Of a stretch of DNA of 34,904 bases, positions 22,468 through 31,918 are shown piece after piece (position 1 is the stretch's first letter; every line of letters begins with the position of its first letter). The position numbers were made by a program, and so were the translations under genes. The notes under the pieces were generated by a model. The model did not search any database and was not told where the DNA came from. It was given only the letters and a program-made list of their open reading frames with translations. Source of the stretch: Bacteroidota bacterium (GTDB taxonomy: Bacteria; Bacteroidota; Bacteroidia; Chitinophagales; LD1); contig JAOQAO010000208.1 in NCBI GenBank assembly GCA_025963485.1, forward strand, positions 1 through 34,904. The letters run 5' to 3'.

Positions 22468-25400
22468 ATGAAATTTACACTTGATAAAAAGATACTTGCC
22501 GGATTTATTGCCTGTTGCCTGCTGCTACTCATTGTGGCAGTGATCTCCTTTCGCAATAGTGAGAAGTTTCTCGCGACCAACTATTGGGTCAATCATACCC
22601 ATCAGGTCTTATATGAAATGGAACAGGTCCTGCAATACTCCGTCGATGCCGAGACCGGAGAGAGAGGCTATATTATCACCGGAGAGCCGGTGTACCTGGA
22701 GCCGTTCAATAATGCTAAATCGAAAATGAAGGAGCACATGGCAAAGGCGCTGGAAATGACAGCAGATAATCCCACCCAGCAGAAAAACCTTAAAGAGCTT
22801 TCGGTCAAGGTAGATGATCACGTCAGTTATTTGGAAAACAGTATTGATCTGAGAAAAAAGAAAGGCTTCTCTGAGGCAGAGAAACTGCTCGCAGAAGGAG
22901 AAGGTAAAAGAAAGCTGGATGAGATACGCAACCGCGTAGCAGATGCCAAAAGCATCGAAAATACATTGCTTCTCGAACGGGAGAAAACCAGTCAGCAGGA
23001 TGCTCAGGGATTTACGATCGTTTTTATAGTTCTCCTGTTGGTGATCGCCATCGTGCTCATTACGGTATACTTCATTATCAATGCCAATCTGAAAGCACTG
23101 CGGGTAGCCGAGTTGGAAAGCGAGAATAAAAACTGGAACCTCACCGGTTCAGGAGAGTTGACCCTGAATATGCAGGGCAATAAAACGGCCGCACAATTAT
23201 CGCAGATCATCATCACCTATCTCTGCAAATACCTCAATGCGCAGATCGGAGCTATCTATCTTATAGAAGAAGATGAAGCCCATTTGAAACTGGAAGCAGG
23301 CCACGCCCTGGATAAAAGAAAATGGGAAAGCAATGTGATCCGCATAGGTGAGGGCATAGTGGGGCAGTCCGCAGCGGAAGGCAAGATCGTGATGCTGAAT
23401 GATATCCCAAAGGAATACTTTAATCTTCATTCCGGCTTTGGCGAGATAGTGCCACATCATATCATTGCTGCACCTTTTATTTTTGAGGATAAAGTGCTGG
23501 GAGTGGTCGAGATCGGCAGTATTACCGGGTTTAGCAAATTGCAAAAAGATTTCTTGCCTATAGTACTCAGCAATATTGCTATTGGTATCGCATCCGCTCA
23601 GGCCCGTGAGAAGATGAGGATATTGCTCGAGGAGACCCAACGCCAGTCTGAGGAGCTGCAGACACAGCAGGAAGAGCTCCGCCAGCTAAATGAAGAGCTC
23701 GAAGAGCAATCGCAAAACCTCAAACAGCAGCAGGAAGAGCTACAGATGACCAATGAGGAACTCGAAGAGCAGACCCAAAACCTGGAGGCAAAAAATAAAG
23801 AGGTCGAAGCTGCCAGCCTGGATATAGAGCAAAAGACAAGGCAGCTGGAGATAAGCAGCAGGTATAAATCAGAATTTCTGGCCAATATGTCTCATGAGCT
23901 GCGGACCCCGCTCAATAGTCTCCTCATCTTGTCCAAAGATCTCGCTGATAATAAAAGCAAGAATCTCACAGCGGTCCAGGTAGAGAGCGCGGAGATCATC
24001 AATAAGAGTGGAATGGATTTGCTGGGATTGATCAACGAGGTGCTGGATCTGTCCAAAATTGAAGCAGGGAAAATGACACTCGATCTGGAGCGTCTTGATC
24101 TGAAGGAATTTGTCAAAGACCTCAATCGAGATTTCAAACATCAGACGGAGAATAAAGGGCTAAAGCTCAATATGACCATAGAGCCTGGCGTACCTGATGC
24201 CATCAGGACGGATGCCAAGAGATTGGATCAGATCGTGAAAAATCTCATGTCCAATGCTATCAAATTTACCAGCAAAGGATCAATAAGTGTCATCATCCAG
24301 AAAAGTGATGAGGAGCATATAGCCATATCTGTCAAAGACACTGGTATCGGCGTAGCTCCAGACAAGCAGATGGCTATTTTTGAGGCCTTCCATCAGGGAG
24401 ATGGCAGCACATCCAGGAAATATGGTGGTACCGGATTGGGATTATCTATTTCACGGGAGCTGAGCAGATTGTTGGGAGGTCAGATCAAATTGACCAGCAA
24501 AGTAGGAGAGGGTTCTACTTTCACACTTATTGTGCCCGTAGAGATAAAGGAAGAAAATGCCATGAACCTGTCACATGTAAGGCAGGAAGGATTGGGACGC
24601 CCGGTACCGGTTTTCGAAAAGCAAAGCAATCTGTATGGACATCCTACTATAGCCGATGACAGGGACAGTATCAGCGAAGGTGATAAAATCGTTTTGGTGA
24701 TCGAGGATGACCTGAAGTTTGCCAATATACTCCTGAAGCAGGCGCACACCAAAGGATTCAAATGCCTGTCTGCTTCTACCGGAGAGGATGGCCTGGCCCT
24801 GGCGGAGCAGTATAAACCCAATGCGATCATTCTCGACATAGACCTGCCGGGTATCGATGGTCATCAGGTATTGGCAGAGTTGAAGAGCAATCCTTCTACC
24901 AGGCACATTCCCGTTCACATTATGTCTGTCGATGAGCGGAGTATGTCGCCGATCAAGGAAGGTGCGATCGAGTACCTCACGAAGCCGATCAATAAGAATG
25001 ATCTGGAAGAAGCCTTTAACAGGATCGAAAATTTCATCGAGCGCAAAATGCGTAATCTGCTCATCGTCGAGGATGATGACAATTCGAGGAAAGTGATAAA
25101 GCTGCTGATCGGCAATGGGGATGTCAAAACCTTTGAGGCGGGCAGCGGTGCAGAAGCCCTGGCCGCATATGAAGCAAATCGTATCGATTGTATTGTGCTG
25201 GATCTCGGCCTGCCGGATATGAGTGGTTTTGAGCTGATCAAACAGCTGGAAAAGGTCAAGGACGGCACTATGCCGCCGATCATTATTTATACCGGCAAAG
25301 AGCTAAGCAAAGCGGAAAACGATGAACTGCAGAAATATGCCGAGACCATTATCATCAAAGGAGTGAAGTCGGAAGAGCGGCTTTTGGATGAGACAGCCTT

Positions 25401-25854
25401 GTTTTTGCATAGGACGATCAGCAGCATGCCTGCTGCCAAGCAAAAGATAATCGCCGGGTTATATGATAGGGAAAGTACCTTTGTCAATAAAAGGATATTG
25501 CTTGTAGATGACGATATGCGCAATGTTTTTGCCTTGTCCAAAGTGCTCAAAGAACGCGGAATGGAGATAAGCAAAGCGGAGAACGGCCTTATAGCGCTCG
25601 ATATACTGAATAAACAACCTTCCTTTGACCTGGTATTGATGGATATTATGATGCCGGAGATGGATGGCTATGAGACGATGAGGAATATCAGGGCACAGAT
25701 TCAGTTCAGCAAACTACCCATTATAGCGCTCACTGCAAAGGCCATGAAGGATGACAAACAAAAATGTATCGATGCAGGAGCCAATGATTATATCACTAAA
25801 CCCGTTGATGTAGAGCGCTTATTGTCCCTGATGCGTGTATGGTTAAGTAAATAA
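22468..25854 (+). CDS. Hybrid histidine kinase: CHASE3-GAF-coiled coil-HisKA-HATPase-REC-REC-REC
   Basis: The ATG at 22468 is preferred over the track's TTG at 22462. The 1128-residue protein has TM1 (about 9-28), a CHASE3 sensor domain with the hallmark AETGERGYIITGEPVYLEPF, TM2 (about 185-207) and a GAF domain (about 225-380). A Gln/Glu-rich coiled coil of two near-identical 21-residue repeats (QEELRQLNEELEEQSQNLKQ) follows. HisKA has phospho-acceptor His476 in MSHELRTPLN, then HATPase with NAIKFTSKG, DTGIGVAPDK and GGTGLGLSIS. Three receivers have candidate Asp790 (ILDIDLPGIDG), Asp912 (VLDLGLPDMSG) and Asp1059 (LMDIMMPEMDG). It is a multistep phosphorelay enzyme without a visible HPt domain. 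The adjacent cheR/cheB probably modify it. Confidence 0.93.
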   Translation: MKFTLDKKILAGFIACCLLLLIVAVISFRNSEKFLATNYWVNHTHQVLYEMEQVLQYSVDAETGERGYIITGEPVYLEPFNNAKSKMKEHMAKALEMTADNPTQQKNLKELSVKVDDHVSYLENSIDLRKKKGFSEAEKLLAEGEGKRKLDEIRNRVADAKSIENTLLLEREKTSQQDAQGFTIVFIVLLLVIAIVLITVYFIINANLKALRVAELESENKNWNLTGSGELTLNMQGNKTAAQLSQIIITYLCKYLNAQIGAIYLIEEDEAHLKLEAGHALDKRKWESNVIRIGEGIVGQSAAEGKIVMLNDIPKEYFNLHSGFGEIVPHHIIAAPFIFEDKVLGVVEIGSITGFSKLQKDFLPIVLSNIAIGIASAQAREKMRILLEETQRQSEELQTQQEELRQLNEELEEQSQNLKQQQEELQMTNEELEEQTQNLEAKNKEVEAASLDIEQKTRQLEISSRYKSEFLANMSHELRTPLNSLLILSKDLADNKSKNLTAVQVESAEIINKSGMDLLGLINEVLDLSKIEAGKMTLDLERLDLKEFVKDLNRDFKHQTENKGLKLNMTIEPGVPDAIRTDAKRLDQIVKNLMSNAIKFTSKGSISVIIQKSDEEHIAISVKDTGIGVAPDKQMAIFEAFHQGDGSTSRKYGGTGLGLSISRELSRLLGGQIKLTSKVGEGSTFTLIVPVEIKEENAMNLSHVRQEGLGRPVPVFEKQSNLYGHPTIADDRDSISEGDKIVLVIEDDLKFANILLKQAHTKGFKCLSASTGEDGLALAEQYKPNAIILDIDLPGIDGHQVLAELKSNPSTRHIPVHIMSVDERSMSPIKEGAIEYLTKPINKNDLEEAFNRIENFIERKMRNLLIVEDDDNSRKVIKLLIGNGDVKTFEAGSGAEALAAYEANRIDCIVLDLGLPDMSGFELIKQLEKVKDGTMPPIIIYTGKELSKAENDELQKYAETIIIKGVKSEERLLDETALFLHRTISSMPAAKQKIIAGLYDRESTFVNKRILLVDDDMRNVFALSKVLKERGMEISKAENGLIALDILNKQPSFDLVLMDIMMPEMDGYETMRNIRAQIQFSKLPIIALTAKAMKDDKQKCIDAGANDYITKPVDVERLLSLMRVWLSK

Positions 25855-25869
25855 TGTAAATCTGTTGCT

Positions 25870-27000
25870 ATGAATAAGAAACCCAAAATATTGATCGTAG
25901 ATGACAAGCACGAAAATCTCGTGGCCCTGGAGACAGTACTGAGAGACGTGGATGTGGACCTGATCCGGGCATACAGTGGCAACGAGGCTTTGACGGCCAC
26001 TCTTCATCACGATTTTGCTCTGGCTTTGCTGGATATACATATGCCGGATATGGATGGCTATGAGCTCGCAGGTATATTGCGCGAAGAAGAAAAGACCGCA
26101 CGCCTGCCCTTTATCTTTATTTCCGCAGTGTATACAGACAACCTGAATGTTTTCAAAGGATATGAAAGGGGAGCATTTAGTTTTATTACTAAGCCCTTTC
26201 AACCCGAAATACTGATCAACAAGGTGAAGTTCTTTATAAATATATACCGGCAGGAAGCAGAGCTAAATCAACTGAATGAAGACCTGAAAAATAAAAATAT
26301 AGATCTGGAGCTGAGCAATAAGGAATTGGAAGCCTTTACTTATTCCGTGTCGCATGACCTCAGGGCACCTCTGCGGGCTATGAACGGTTTTGCCAGGATA
26401 CTGACTGAAGATCATGCAGGGCATCTCGATGCCGAGGGCAAACGACTCTTAGACAATATTGGCAAAAACTCGGAAAAAATGGCCTGCCTGATCGACAACC
26501 TGCTGGAATTTTCGCGCCTGGGCAAACAGGATATCAGGGAGATGATCGTCGATATGAATAAACTCGTAAAGGACGTACTGGAAGATCTGCATACGGCAAA
26601 CAATAGCAACAAAACTGAATTGAATATTCAGGATCTGCCGAAGACCAGGGGCGATAGTGATCTGCTAAAACAAGTATTTGTTAATCTGCTTTCCAATGCA
26701 ATAAAATATTCAAGCAAAAAAGAGAATCCTGTCATTGAGGTCGGATCTTCCACATCTGGTCAGGAGACTACTTATTGGGTGCGGGACAATGGCTCAGGCT
26801 TCGATATGAGATATAAAAGCAAGCTTTTTGGAGTTTTTCAACGACTGCATAGCGATAAGGAATTTGAAGGAACAGGCATTGGGCTTGCCATTGTTCACCG
26901 TATTATTTCCCGAAGCGGTGGCAAGGTATGGGCCGAAAGTGAGGTAGACCGGGGTGCTACTTTCTATGTTTCGCTACCATCTGTTAGCAACGTATCGTGA
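25870..27000 (+). CDS. Receiver-histidine kinase (REC-HisKA-HATPase)
   Basis: This 376-residue cytosolic protein starts with a receiver (ILIVDDKHENLVALE; phospho-Asp55 in LLDIHMPDMDG). A short coil leads to HisKA with His162 in SVSHDLRAPLRAMNGFARIL and an HATPase domain (NLLSNAIKYSSKK, DNGSGFDMRY, GTGIGLAIVHRIISRSGG). The HisKA is of the phytochrome-like class with ELEAFTYSVSHDLRAP. There is no membrane segment, so its input is likely phosphotransfer to its own receiver, plausibly from the upstream hybrid kinase 15 bases away. The same HisKA type recurs in the kinase at 30005. No output domain is present. Confidence 0.92.
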   Translation: MNKKPKILIVDDKHENLVALETVLRDVDVDLIRAYSGNEALTATLHHDFALALLDIHMPDMDGYELAGILREEEKTARLPFIFISAVYTDNLNVFKGYERGAFSFITKPFQPEILINKVKFFINIYRQEAELNQLNEDLKNKNIDLELSNKELEAFTYSVSHDLRAPLRAMNGFARILTEDHAGHLDAEGKRLLDNIGKNSEKMACLIDNLLEFSRLGKQDIREMIVDMNKLVKDVLEDLHTANNSNKTELNIQDLPKTRGDSDLLKQVFVNLLSNAIKYSSKKENPVIEVGSSTSGQETTYWVRDNGSGFDMRYKSKLFGVFQRLHSDKEFEGTGIGLAIVHRIISRSGGKVWAESEVDRGATFYVSLPSVSNVS

Positions 27001-27234
27001 GGATATAGTTGGCAGGATGGGGCATCATTTCTACAACATGAATATTGTATTTGCGCTATCTCCAAAGTCATTTCATCTGGCACTCAAATTGAAGTTTCAT
27101 TTTTTCTCTTTGATATACAATAAACTGTAACTCGCAGGTATTATTAATATATCATTTGTTATTTTTTCAATATAGAATTCGAGAACTTTACGAGAGTAGG
27201 AAAGCACTATAATATCATATAAAAATCAGCGCCT

Positions 27235-29406
27235 ATGAGATTCAAAAATATACTTCTTAGCCTTTGTTTTTTCTCTTCCTTTTTGCTCCAGGCGCAGACT
27301 GATTCCGGCGCTTCAGCTACGAAACTTGCTGAATTCTCTCTGGAGGAGCTGATGAATATTCCGATATACTCCGTATCAAAATCGGAAGAATCGTCATTTG
27401 ATGCTGCTCTTTCTGCTTCCGTAGTGACGCGGGAAGAGATAAAAAGAGCAGGTTGCACTACTATCATGGAGGCAATGCGGCTCGTACCGGGAGTCATAGT
27501 GCGCGAGCAGACCAATGGCAGCTATGATATACATATCAGGGGGCTGGACAATGTGCCTCCAAACCTCGGTTTGTACTTTTTCGGCAATTCCACCACACTG
27601 GTGATGATCGATGACCGGCCTGTTTATAATTACCTGCATGGAGGTACTTTTTGGGAGACCCTGCCCGTCGATCTGAATGATGTAGAAAAAATAGAAGTAG
27701 TGAGGGGGCCCTCCACGGCTATGTATGGCCCCAATGCCGAATCAGGTGTGATCAATATCATCACCCGCAGGCCTGAGAAGAAAGGATGGTATGCGGTAGC
27801 CAACGGCCAATATGGAAACTACAACACTGGTATCGCCAATGCGTCTTTTGGCTACAAGGTCAAAGATAAATTCAGTGCAGTTGTTTCGGGCAATTTTCAA
27901 AACAGGAACAGAACTCAATCTGATTATTATGATCCTGCCAGGGACCAATTTGAACCTCTTGATACCTTCATAAAGAATGACAGCGTCAGGAGCGCCCGGT
28001 ATCCCCATCCGGATATTGCCATGCGTAAGTATGGCTACAATATTTTCCTAAACTATAAGATCAATAAACATGCCTCTATCGATGTAGAGGGGGGCGGGCA
28101 ACACTCTGAGATACAGGATATTTTCGCATCCAACTTTTTGACAACTGCCCTCGCTACCAGCTACTATGGCAATCTCAAGGCGCAGGTGTATGGTGCCGAT
28201 CTGCAGGTCTCCTACCTGACCGGTACCCAGCAGCCACAGGCTGGCTTATATCAGGGCAAATGGGATTTCAATACGACAGATATAACGCTGGACTATCACA
28301 TCACACAGGTGAAGCATTTGGTCATTACGCCCGGCCTCAGCTACCGCCGCGCAGCCTATGATGACAGGAGGTATGTAAATGAAGCAACAAGGGAAGGGCT
28401 TTTCAATGGAGAGGTAGTGTCACAGACTTATGCAGCTTTTCTCCGCGCTGATGCCAGATTCTTCAAAGAAAAACTCCGCCTGATCGCTGCTGCCCGCATG
28501 GACAAATTCAACAAGCCTTCGAAGCTTTATTGGTCATGGCAGTTTGCCATGACGTATAAGGTGAGTGATAAACATATCCTGAGGATAGTTGAATCCCGGG
28601 CCAATAGGGCGCCTCTCTTTTTGGAATCTTATTACAATCTGTCCGTACCCTTCAATCTGCCCGGCCAGCCCGGCACGATTCAGTTATTGGGCGCCAACGA
28701 TATCAATCTGCTGACCACAGACATGCTCGAGATCGGCTATAGGGGCAAGCTGAGAGATAATCTGGAAATAGACCTGGAGGTATTCGGCACCAGTACAAAG
28801 AATTTTTCAAATGAAATATTTACGCGCATAGACTCCTCTGCTACCAGCAAAGACTATATCTATACTTTTACAAATATTCCACTTGTAGCCAGGCAGTTCG
28901 GGGCTACTATTTCTATTCATTATATAGTAGGTAAATTCCAGTTCAAGCCGTTCATCACCGTTCAGCGTACCACGCTTTTTAATTATTCACCTTACACCGT
29001 TTCACCTACGGCCCCTGTCTCTGTTTTCTTTGCTCCTTCTCCTGCTACGCAGAATATCAACTCCGGTATGGGTAAGCAGATGACACATATTGCCACGCCG
29101 ACAGTTTATGGAGGTGCCTATATCAACTATGCTATCACCTCTCATCTAAACGTCAATATCACTCCATATTTCATGTCCGCCAGCACACAACTCGAGGCGG
29201 CCAATCTCGTGGCGAAAAATGGAATAAATGGGGTCGAGAATATTAATCCGAAATTCATTATGGACGTGGTCGCTTCTTACACTTTCTTTAAGAAGCTGAC
29301 GCTATTTGCCAATTTCAAAAACTGCTTTAGTGATAAGACAAGAGAGTTTTTCAGGGGGGACATCCCGGGTTTCAAAGTATCGGGTGGTATTAGTTTCGAA
29401 TATTAA
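27235..29406 (+). CDS. TonB-dependent outer-membrane receptor
   Basis: The 723-residue protein begins with a signal peptide (MRFKNILLSLCFFSSFLLQA). An N-terminal segment, FSLEELMNIPIYSVSKSEES, leads into the plug domain (ASVVTREEIKRAGCTTIMEA, IHIRGLDNVP, VEKIEVVRGPSTAMYGPNAE, SGVINIITRRP). The remainder is a beta-barrel with alternating aromatic and polar strands and a terminal aromatic (SFEY). The opening resembles a TonB-receptor group that occurs next to YfiR-like proteins. It lacks the carboxypeptidase-like N-domain of SusC proteins and no SusD gene follows, so polysaccharide uptake by a Sus system is unlikely. Ligand unknown. A 234-base gap separates it from the upstream kinase, so it probably starts a separate transcript with yfiR-like, kinase and regulator genes. 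Confidence 0.92.
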   Translation: MRFKNILLSLCFFSSFLLQAQTDSGASATKLAEFSLEELMNIPIYSVSKSEESSFDAALSASVVTREEIKRAGCTTIMEAMRLVPGVIVREQTNGSYDIHIRGLDNVPPNLGLYFFGNSTTLVMIDDRPVYNYLHGGTFWETLPVDLNDVEKIEVVRGPSTAMYGPNAESGVINIITRRPEKKGWYAVANGQYGNYNTGIANASFGYKVKDKFSAVVSGNFQNRNRTQSDYYDPARDQFEPLDTFIKNDSVRSARYPHPDIAMRKYGYNIFLNYKINKHASIDVEGGGQHSEIQDIFASNFLTTALATSYYGNLKAQVYGADLQVSYLTGTQQPQAGLYQGKWDFNTTDITLDYHITQVKHLVITPGLSYRRAAYDDRRYVNEATREGLFNGEVVSQTYAAFLRADARFFKEKLRLIAAARMDKFNKPSKLYWSWQFAMTYKVSDKHILRIVESRANRAPLFLESYYNLSVPFNLPGQPGTIQLLGANDINLLTTDMLEIGYRGKLRDNLEIDLEVFGTSTKNFSNEIFTRIDSSATSKDYIYTFTNIPLVARQFGATISIHYIVGKFQFKPFITVQRTTLFNYSPYTVSPTAPVSVFFAPSPATQNINSGMGKQMTHIATPTVYGGAYINYAITSHLNVNITPYFMSASTQLEAANLVAKNGINGVENINPKFIMDVVASYTFFKKLTLFANFKNCFSDKTREFFRGDIPGFKVSGGISFEY

Positions 29407-29415
29407 GATGACTAA

Positions 29416-30000
29416 TTGAGCGAAGTGAGGGGATGGATACATAAAAGAGCGGAACGAAAGTTCCACTTCGGCAAGAAGGTTCAGATAGCTGTCTCTCTCT
29501 TTCTGCTATTATTATTGTCGTGCTCATTCGCTACTCCCGCTCAGGAGGAGGATGAAGAATATAACCTCAAGGCCGCCTTTATATACAAGTTTACCAACTA
29601 TATTGAATGGGGGGCGCCGTCATCCGACCATGAATTTGTCATTGGCATCGTGGGATCTTCTCCTATCAGTAAGCAGCTGATAGAGATCGCGAAAACAAAA
29701 ACTGTAAAAAACAAAAAGATAGTCATTCGCCAATTTAATAAGCTGGAAGATATTGGACCCTGCCAGATCCTGTTTATTCCGCAAAAAACACCGATCCGCC
29801 TGGATGATATACTGGCTAAGACAGCAGGGAAAGGCACTCTCATCATAAGTGAGAAGGCTGGATATGCTAAAAAAGGGACGGGTATTAATTTTATTGAAGT
29901 GGATAATAACCTCAAGTTTGAGGCTAATGCCAAAGGCATAAGTGCCGCCGGGCTGAAGGCTAGTTCACAATTATTAAAACTAGCAATCATAGTAGACTAA
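29416..30000 (+). CDS. YfiR-like periplasmic protein (DUF4154)
   Basis: The 194-residue product has an N-terminal charged stretch and a hydrophobic export segment (VQIAVSLFLLLLLSCSFATP). The mature domain has the YfiR pattern: NLKAAFIYKFTNYIEWGA, IGIVGSSPI, CQILFIPQKTPIRL, GKGTLIISEKAGYAKKGTGI, INFIEVDNNLKFEAN and SAAGLKASSQLLKLA. In Pseudomonas, YfiR is a periplasmic repressor that binds the sensor region of a membrane enzyme (YfiN). Here it sits nine bases after the TonB receptor gene and four bases before a CHASE8/HAMP kinase, so it probably controls that kinase. The start is a TTG; a GTG three codons in is an alternative. Confidence 0.88.
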   Translation: MSEVRGWIHKRAERKFHFGKKVQIAVSLFLLLLLSCSFATPAQEEDEEYNLKAAFIYKFTNYIEWGAPSSDHEFVIGIVGSSPISKQLIEIAKTKTVKNKKIVIRQFNKLEDIGPCQILFIPQKTPIRLDDILAKTAGKGTLIISEKAGYAKKGTGINFIEVDNNLKFEANAKGISAAGLKASSQLLKLAIIVD

Positions 30001-30004
30001 CAAT

Positions 30005-31459
30005 ATGGCTGAAGTTAAAGACATATCGATCCGGAAAAGGCTGATCATGATTCAGGTAGCCACTGCTTTTATAGCTGTGCTGATATGCTGCACGATCTAT
30101 GTGTTCAATAATATCAAATTATTTAAAGACACTTCCGTATCGAGTAAAAACTCTATCGCAGAGATCGTAGGGATCAATGCGGCGCCGACCATTCAGTTTC
30201 TTGATAATGATGCTGCAAAGGAAATGCTGCAGAAACTAAAGAGCAATCCTTCCATTTTAAATGCGACCATCATAGACAAGGATGGGAAAGAGTTCGCCCG
30301 GTATGATAAGCAAGGGGAAAAGGAATTCCTCTTTCCTGCCACTGGCAAAGAAATGCAGACTCAGAAAGGATTGGGCAAGACCTTTCTGGTGAGTTACCGT
30401 ATCGTAGATAAGGATTTCCTTGGCACTGTTATTCTCAGGGCTGAACTGACGGGATATACGGATATTATCCTGAGTTATGTGAAAATTGCCTTGTTGATCT
30501 TACTCGCGAGTTTGGTTGTAGCACTTATTATTTCCACGCTGTTTCAGCGGACGATCACGGACCGTCTTTTATCACTCGTCAATACTACCAAGGAAGTAGC
30601 CAGGACCGGCAACTATTCCAGCAGGGCACCGATCAGTGGCAATGATGAAATAGGCGTACTGTCAGTGGCATTTAATGATATGCTCGATCAGATAGAGCAT
30701 ACAAAAAAGGACCTCGATGAAACCAATGCTGAACTGGAGGATCGGGTAAGCAAACGTACCGAGCAACTCGAACTGGCAAATAAGGAGCTCGAAGCATTCT
30801 CCTATTCTGTCTCCCATGACCTTCGCGCACCGGTGCGGGCGATCAATGGTTTTGCGCAAATACTCATGGAGGATTATGGATCAAAATTAGATGCCGAGGC
30901 CACGCGCATCACGGGTACTATTTTAAAAAATGCCAAGAAGATGGGCCAGCTCATAGATGATCTGCTTGCTTTTTCGCATCTCGGCAGACAGGACCTGGCC
31001 AAAAGAAACGTTTCTATGAAGGAGATGGTAGTAGGTATTTGTGAAGACTTGAACAACGAACCCCGTCGCACTTCCACCACCGAGTTTAAGATCGGTGAGC
31101 TTCCGCTTGCTTATTGCGACCCCGTCACTTTGAGGCAGGTCTGGACCAATCTGATCTCAAATGCTGTCAAATATTCGAAGCTAAAGGAAAAACCTGTCGT
31201 CGAGATAGGCGCCGAGACAAAAGGAGATGAGATCATCTATTATGTCAAAGACAATGGCGATGGCTTTGATATGAAATATGTAAATAAGCTCTTTGGGGTA
31301 TTCCAGCGCTTGCATACCGATGGCAAATTCGAAGGTACCGGAGTGGGACTTGCTATCGTCCATCGTGTCATCTCCAAGCATGGCGGCAGAGTGTGGGCAG
31401 AGGGCAAAGTAGGAGAGGGGGCAACATTTTATTTTTCTTTAAACAGGCACTTAAACTAA
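30005..31459 (+). CDS. Membrane histidine kinase with CHASE8-like sensor, HAMP and phytochrome-like HisKA
   Basis: This 484-residue kinase has TM1 at about 13-34 and a periplasmic sensor region at 40-150 (SVSSKNSIAEIVGINAAPTI, NATIIDKDGKEFARYDKQ) that resembles CHASE8, as in YfiN. TM2 lies at about 158-180 and HAMP follows at 182-234 (LVNTTKEVARTGNYSSRAPI, NDEIGVLSVAFNDML). A coiled coil leads to HisKA with His271 (YSVSHDLRAPVRAINGFAQI) and HATPase (NLISNAVKYSKLK, DNGDGFDMKY, GTGVGLAIVHRVISKHGG). It is the YfiN architecture with the GGDEF output exchanged for a histidine kinase. It follows the yfiR-like gene by four bases and precedes a response regulator by six, forming one operon. Confidence 0.92.
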   Translation: MAEVKDISIRKRLIMIQVATAFIAVLICCTIYVFNNIKLFKDTSVSSKNSIAEIVGINAAPTIQFLDNDAAKEMLQKLKSNPSILNATIIDKDGKEFARYDKQGEKEFLFPATGKEMQTQKGLGKTFLVSYRIVDKDFLGTVILRAELTGYTDIILSYVKIALLILLASLVVALIISTLFQRTITDRLLSLVNTTKEVARTGNYSSRAPISGNDEIGVLSVAFNDMLDQIEHTKKDLDETNAELEDRVSKRTEQLELANKELEAFSYSVSHDLRAPVRAINGFAQILMEDYGSKLDAEATRITGTILKNAKKMGQLIDDLLAFSHLGRQDLAKRNVSMKEMVVGICEDLNNEPRRTSTTEFKIGELPLAYCDPVTLRQVWTNLISNAVKYSKLKEKPVVEIGAETKGDEIIYYVKDNGDGFDMKYVNKLFGVFQRLHTDGKFEGTGVGLAIVHRVISKHGGRVWAEGKVGEGATFYFSLNRHLN

Positions 31460-31465
31460 CAAAAA

Positions 31466-31912
31466 ATGAATAGTATGATCCAGGGAGTCGAGATCCTTTT
31501 AGTAGAGGACAATGAAAATGATGCAGAACTAACTATTCGTGCCTTGAAAAAAAATAACCTGGCCAATGGCCTTCTGCATCTCTCGGATGGTGAAAAGGCG
31601 CTGAACTTTATTTTTGGCGAAGGGGAATATGCCGGGAGGCATATCGAAGAGCGACCCCGGGTAATAGTACTGGATATCAACATGCCCAGGGTAGGAGGCA
31701 TCGAGGTGTTGGAGAGATTGAAATCGGATGAGCGGACCAAACTCATACCGGTCATCGTACTCACTTCGTCCAAAGAGAGCCCCGATGTACACAGATGCTA
31801 TGAACTGGGAGTAAACAGCTATGTAGTGAAACCAGTAGAATTTGAAGATTTCTTCAAAGCGATCGCATCTCTCGGATTCTTCTGGATGATAGTGAACCAG
31901 CCACCGGCGTGA
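31466..31912 (+). CDS. Single-domain response regulator, Rcp1-like
   Basis: This 148-residue receiver has the acidic pocket VEDNENDAELTIRALKK, phospho-Asp70 in VIVLDINMPRVGGIE, Thr in VIVLTSSKESPD and Lys in SYVVKPVEFEDF. The insertion between alpha-2 and beta-3 (GEGEYAGRHIEERPR) is the hallmark of Rcp1-type regulators that pair with phytochrome-like kinases. The upstream kinase has that HisKA type and is six bases away, so it is the cognate donor. There is no output domain, so the signal must pass to another protein. Its stop is six bases from the stop of the convergent reductase gene. Confidence 0.92.
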   Translation: MNSMIQGVEILLVEDNENDAELTIRALKKNNLANGLLHLSDGEKALNFIFGEGEYAGRHIEERPRVIVLDINMPRVGGIEVLERLKSDERTKLIPVIVLTSSKESPDVHRCYELGVNSYVVKPVEFEDFFKAIASLGFFWMIVNQPPA

Positions 31913-31918
31913 CGATCC

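Noticed and set aside
23640-23850. DNA repeat in the hybrid kinase gene
   Set aside because: The similarity comes from the coiled-coil protein repeats; treated as a protein feature, not a DNA element.
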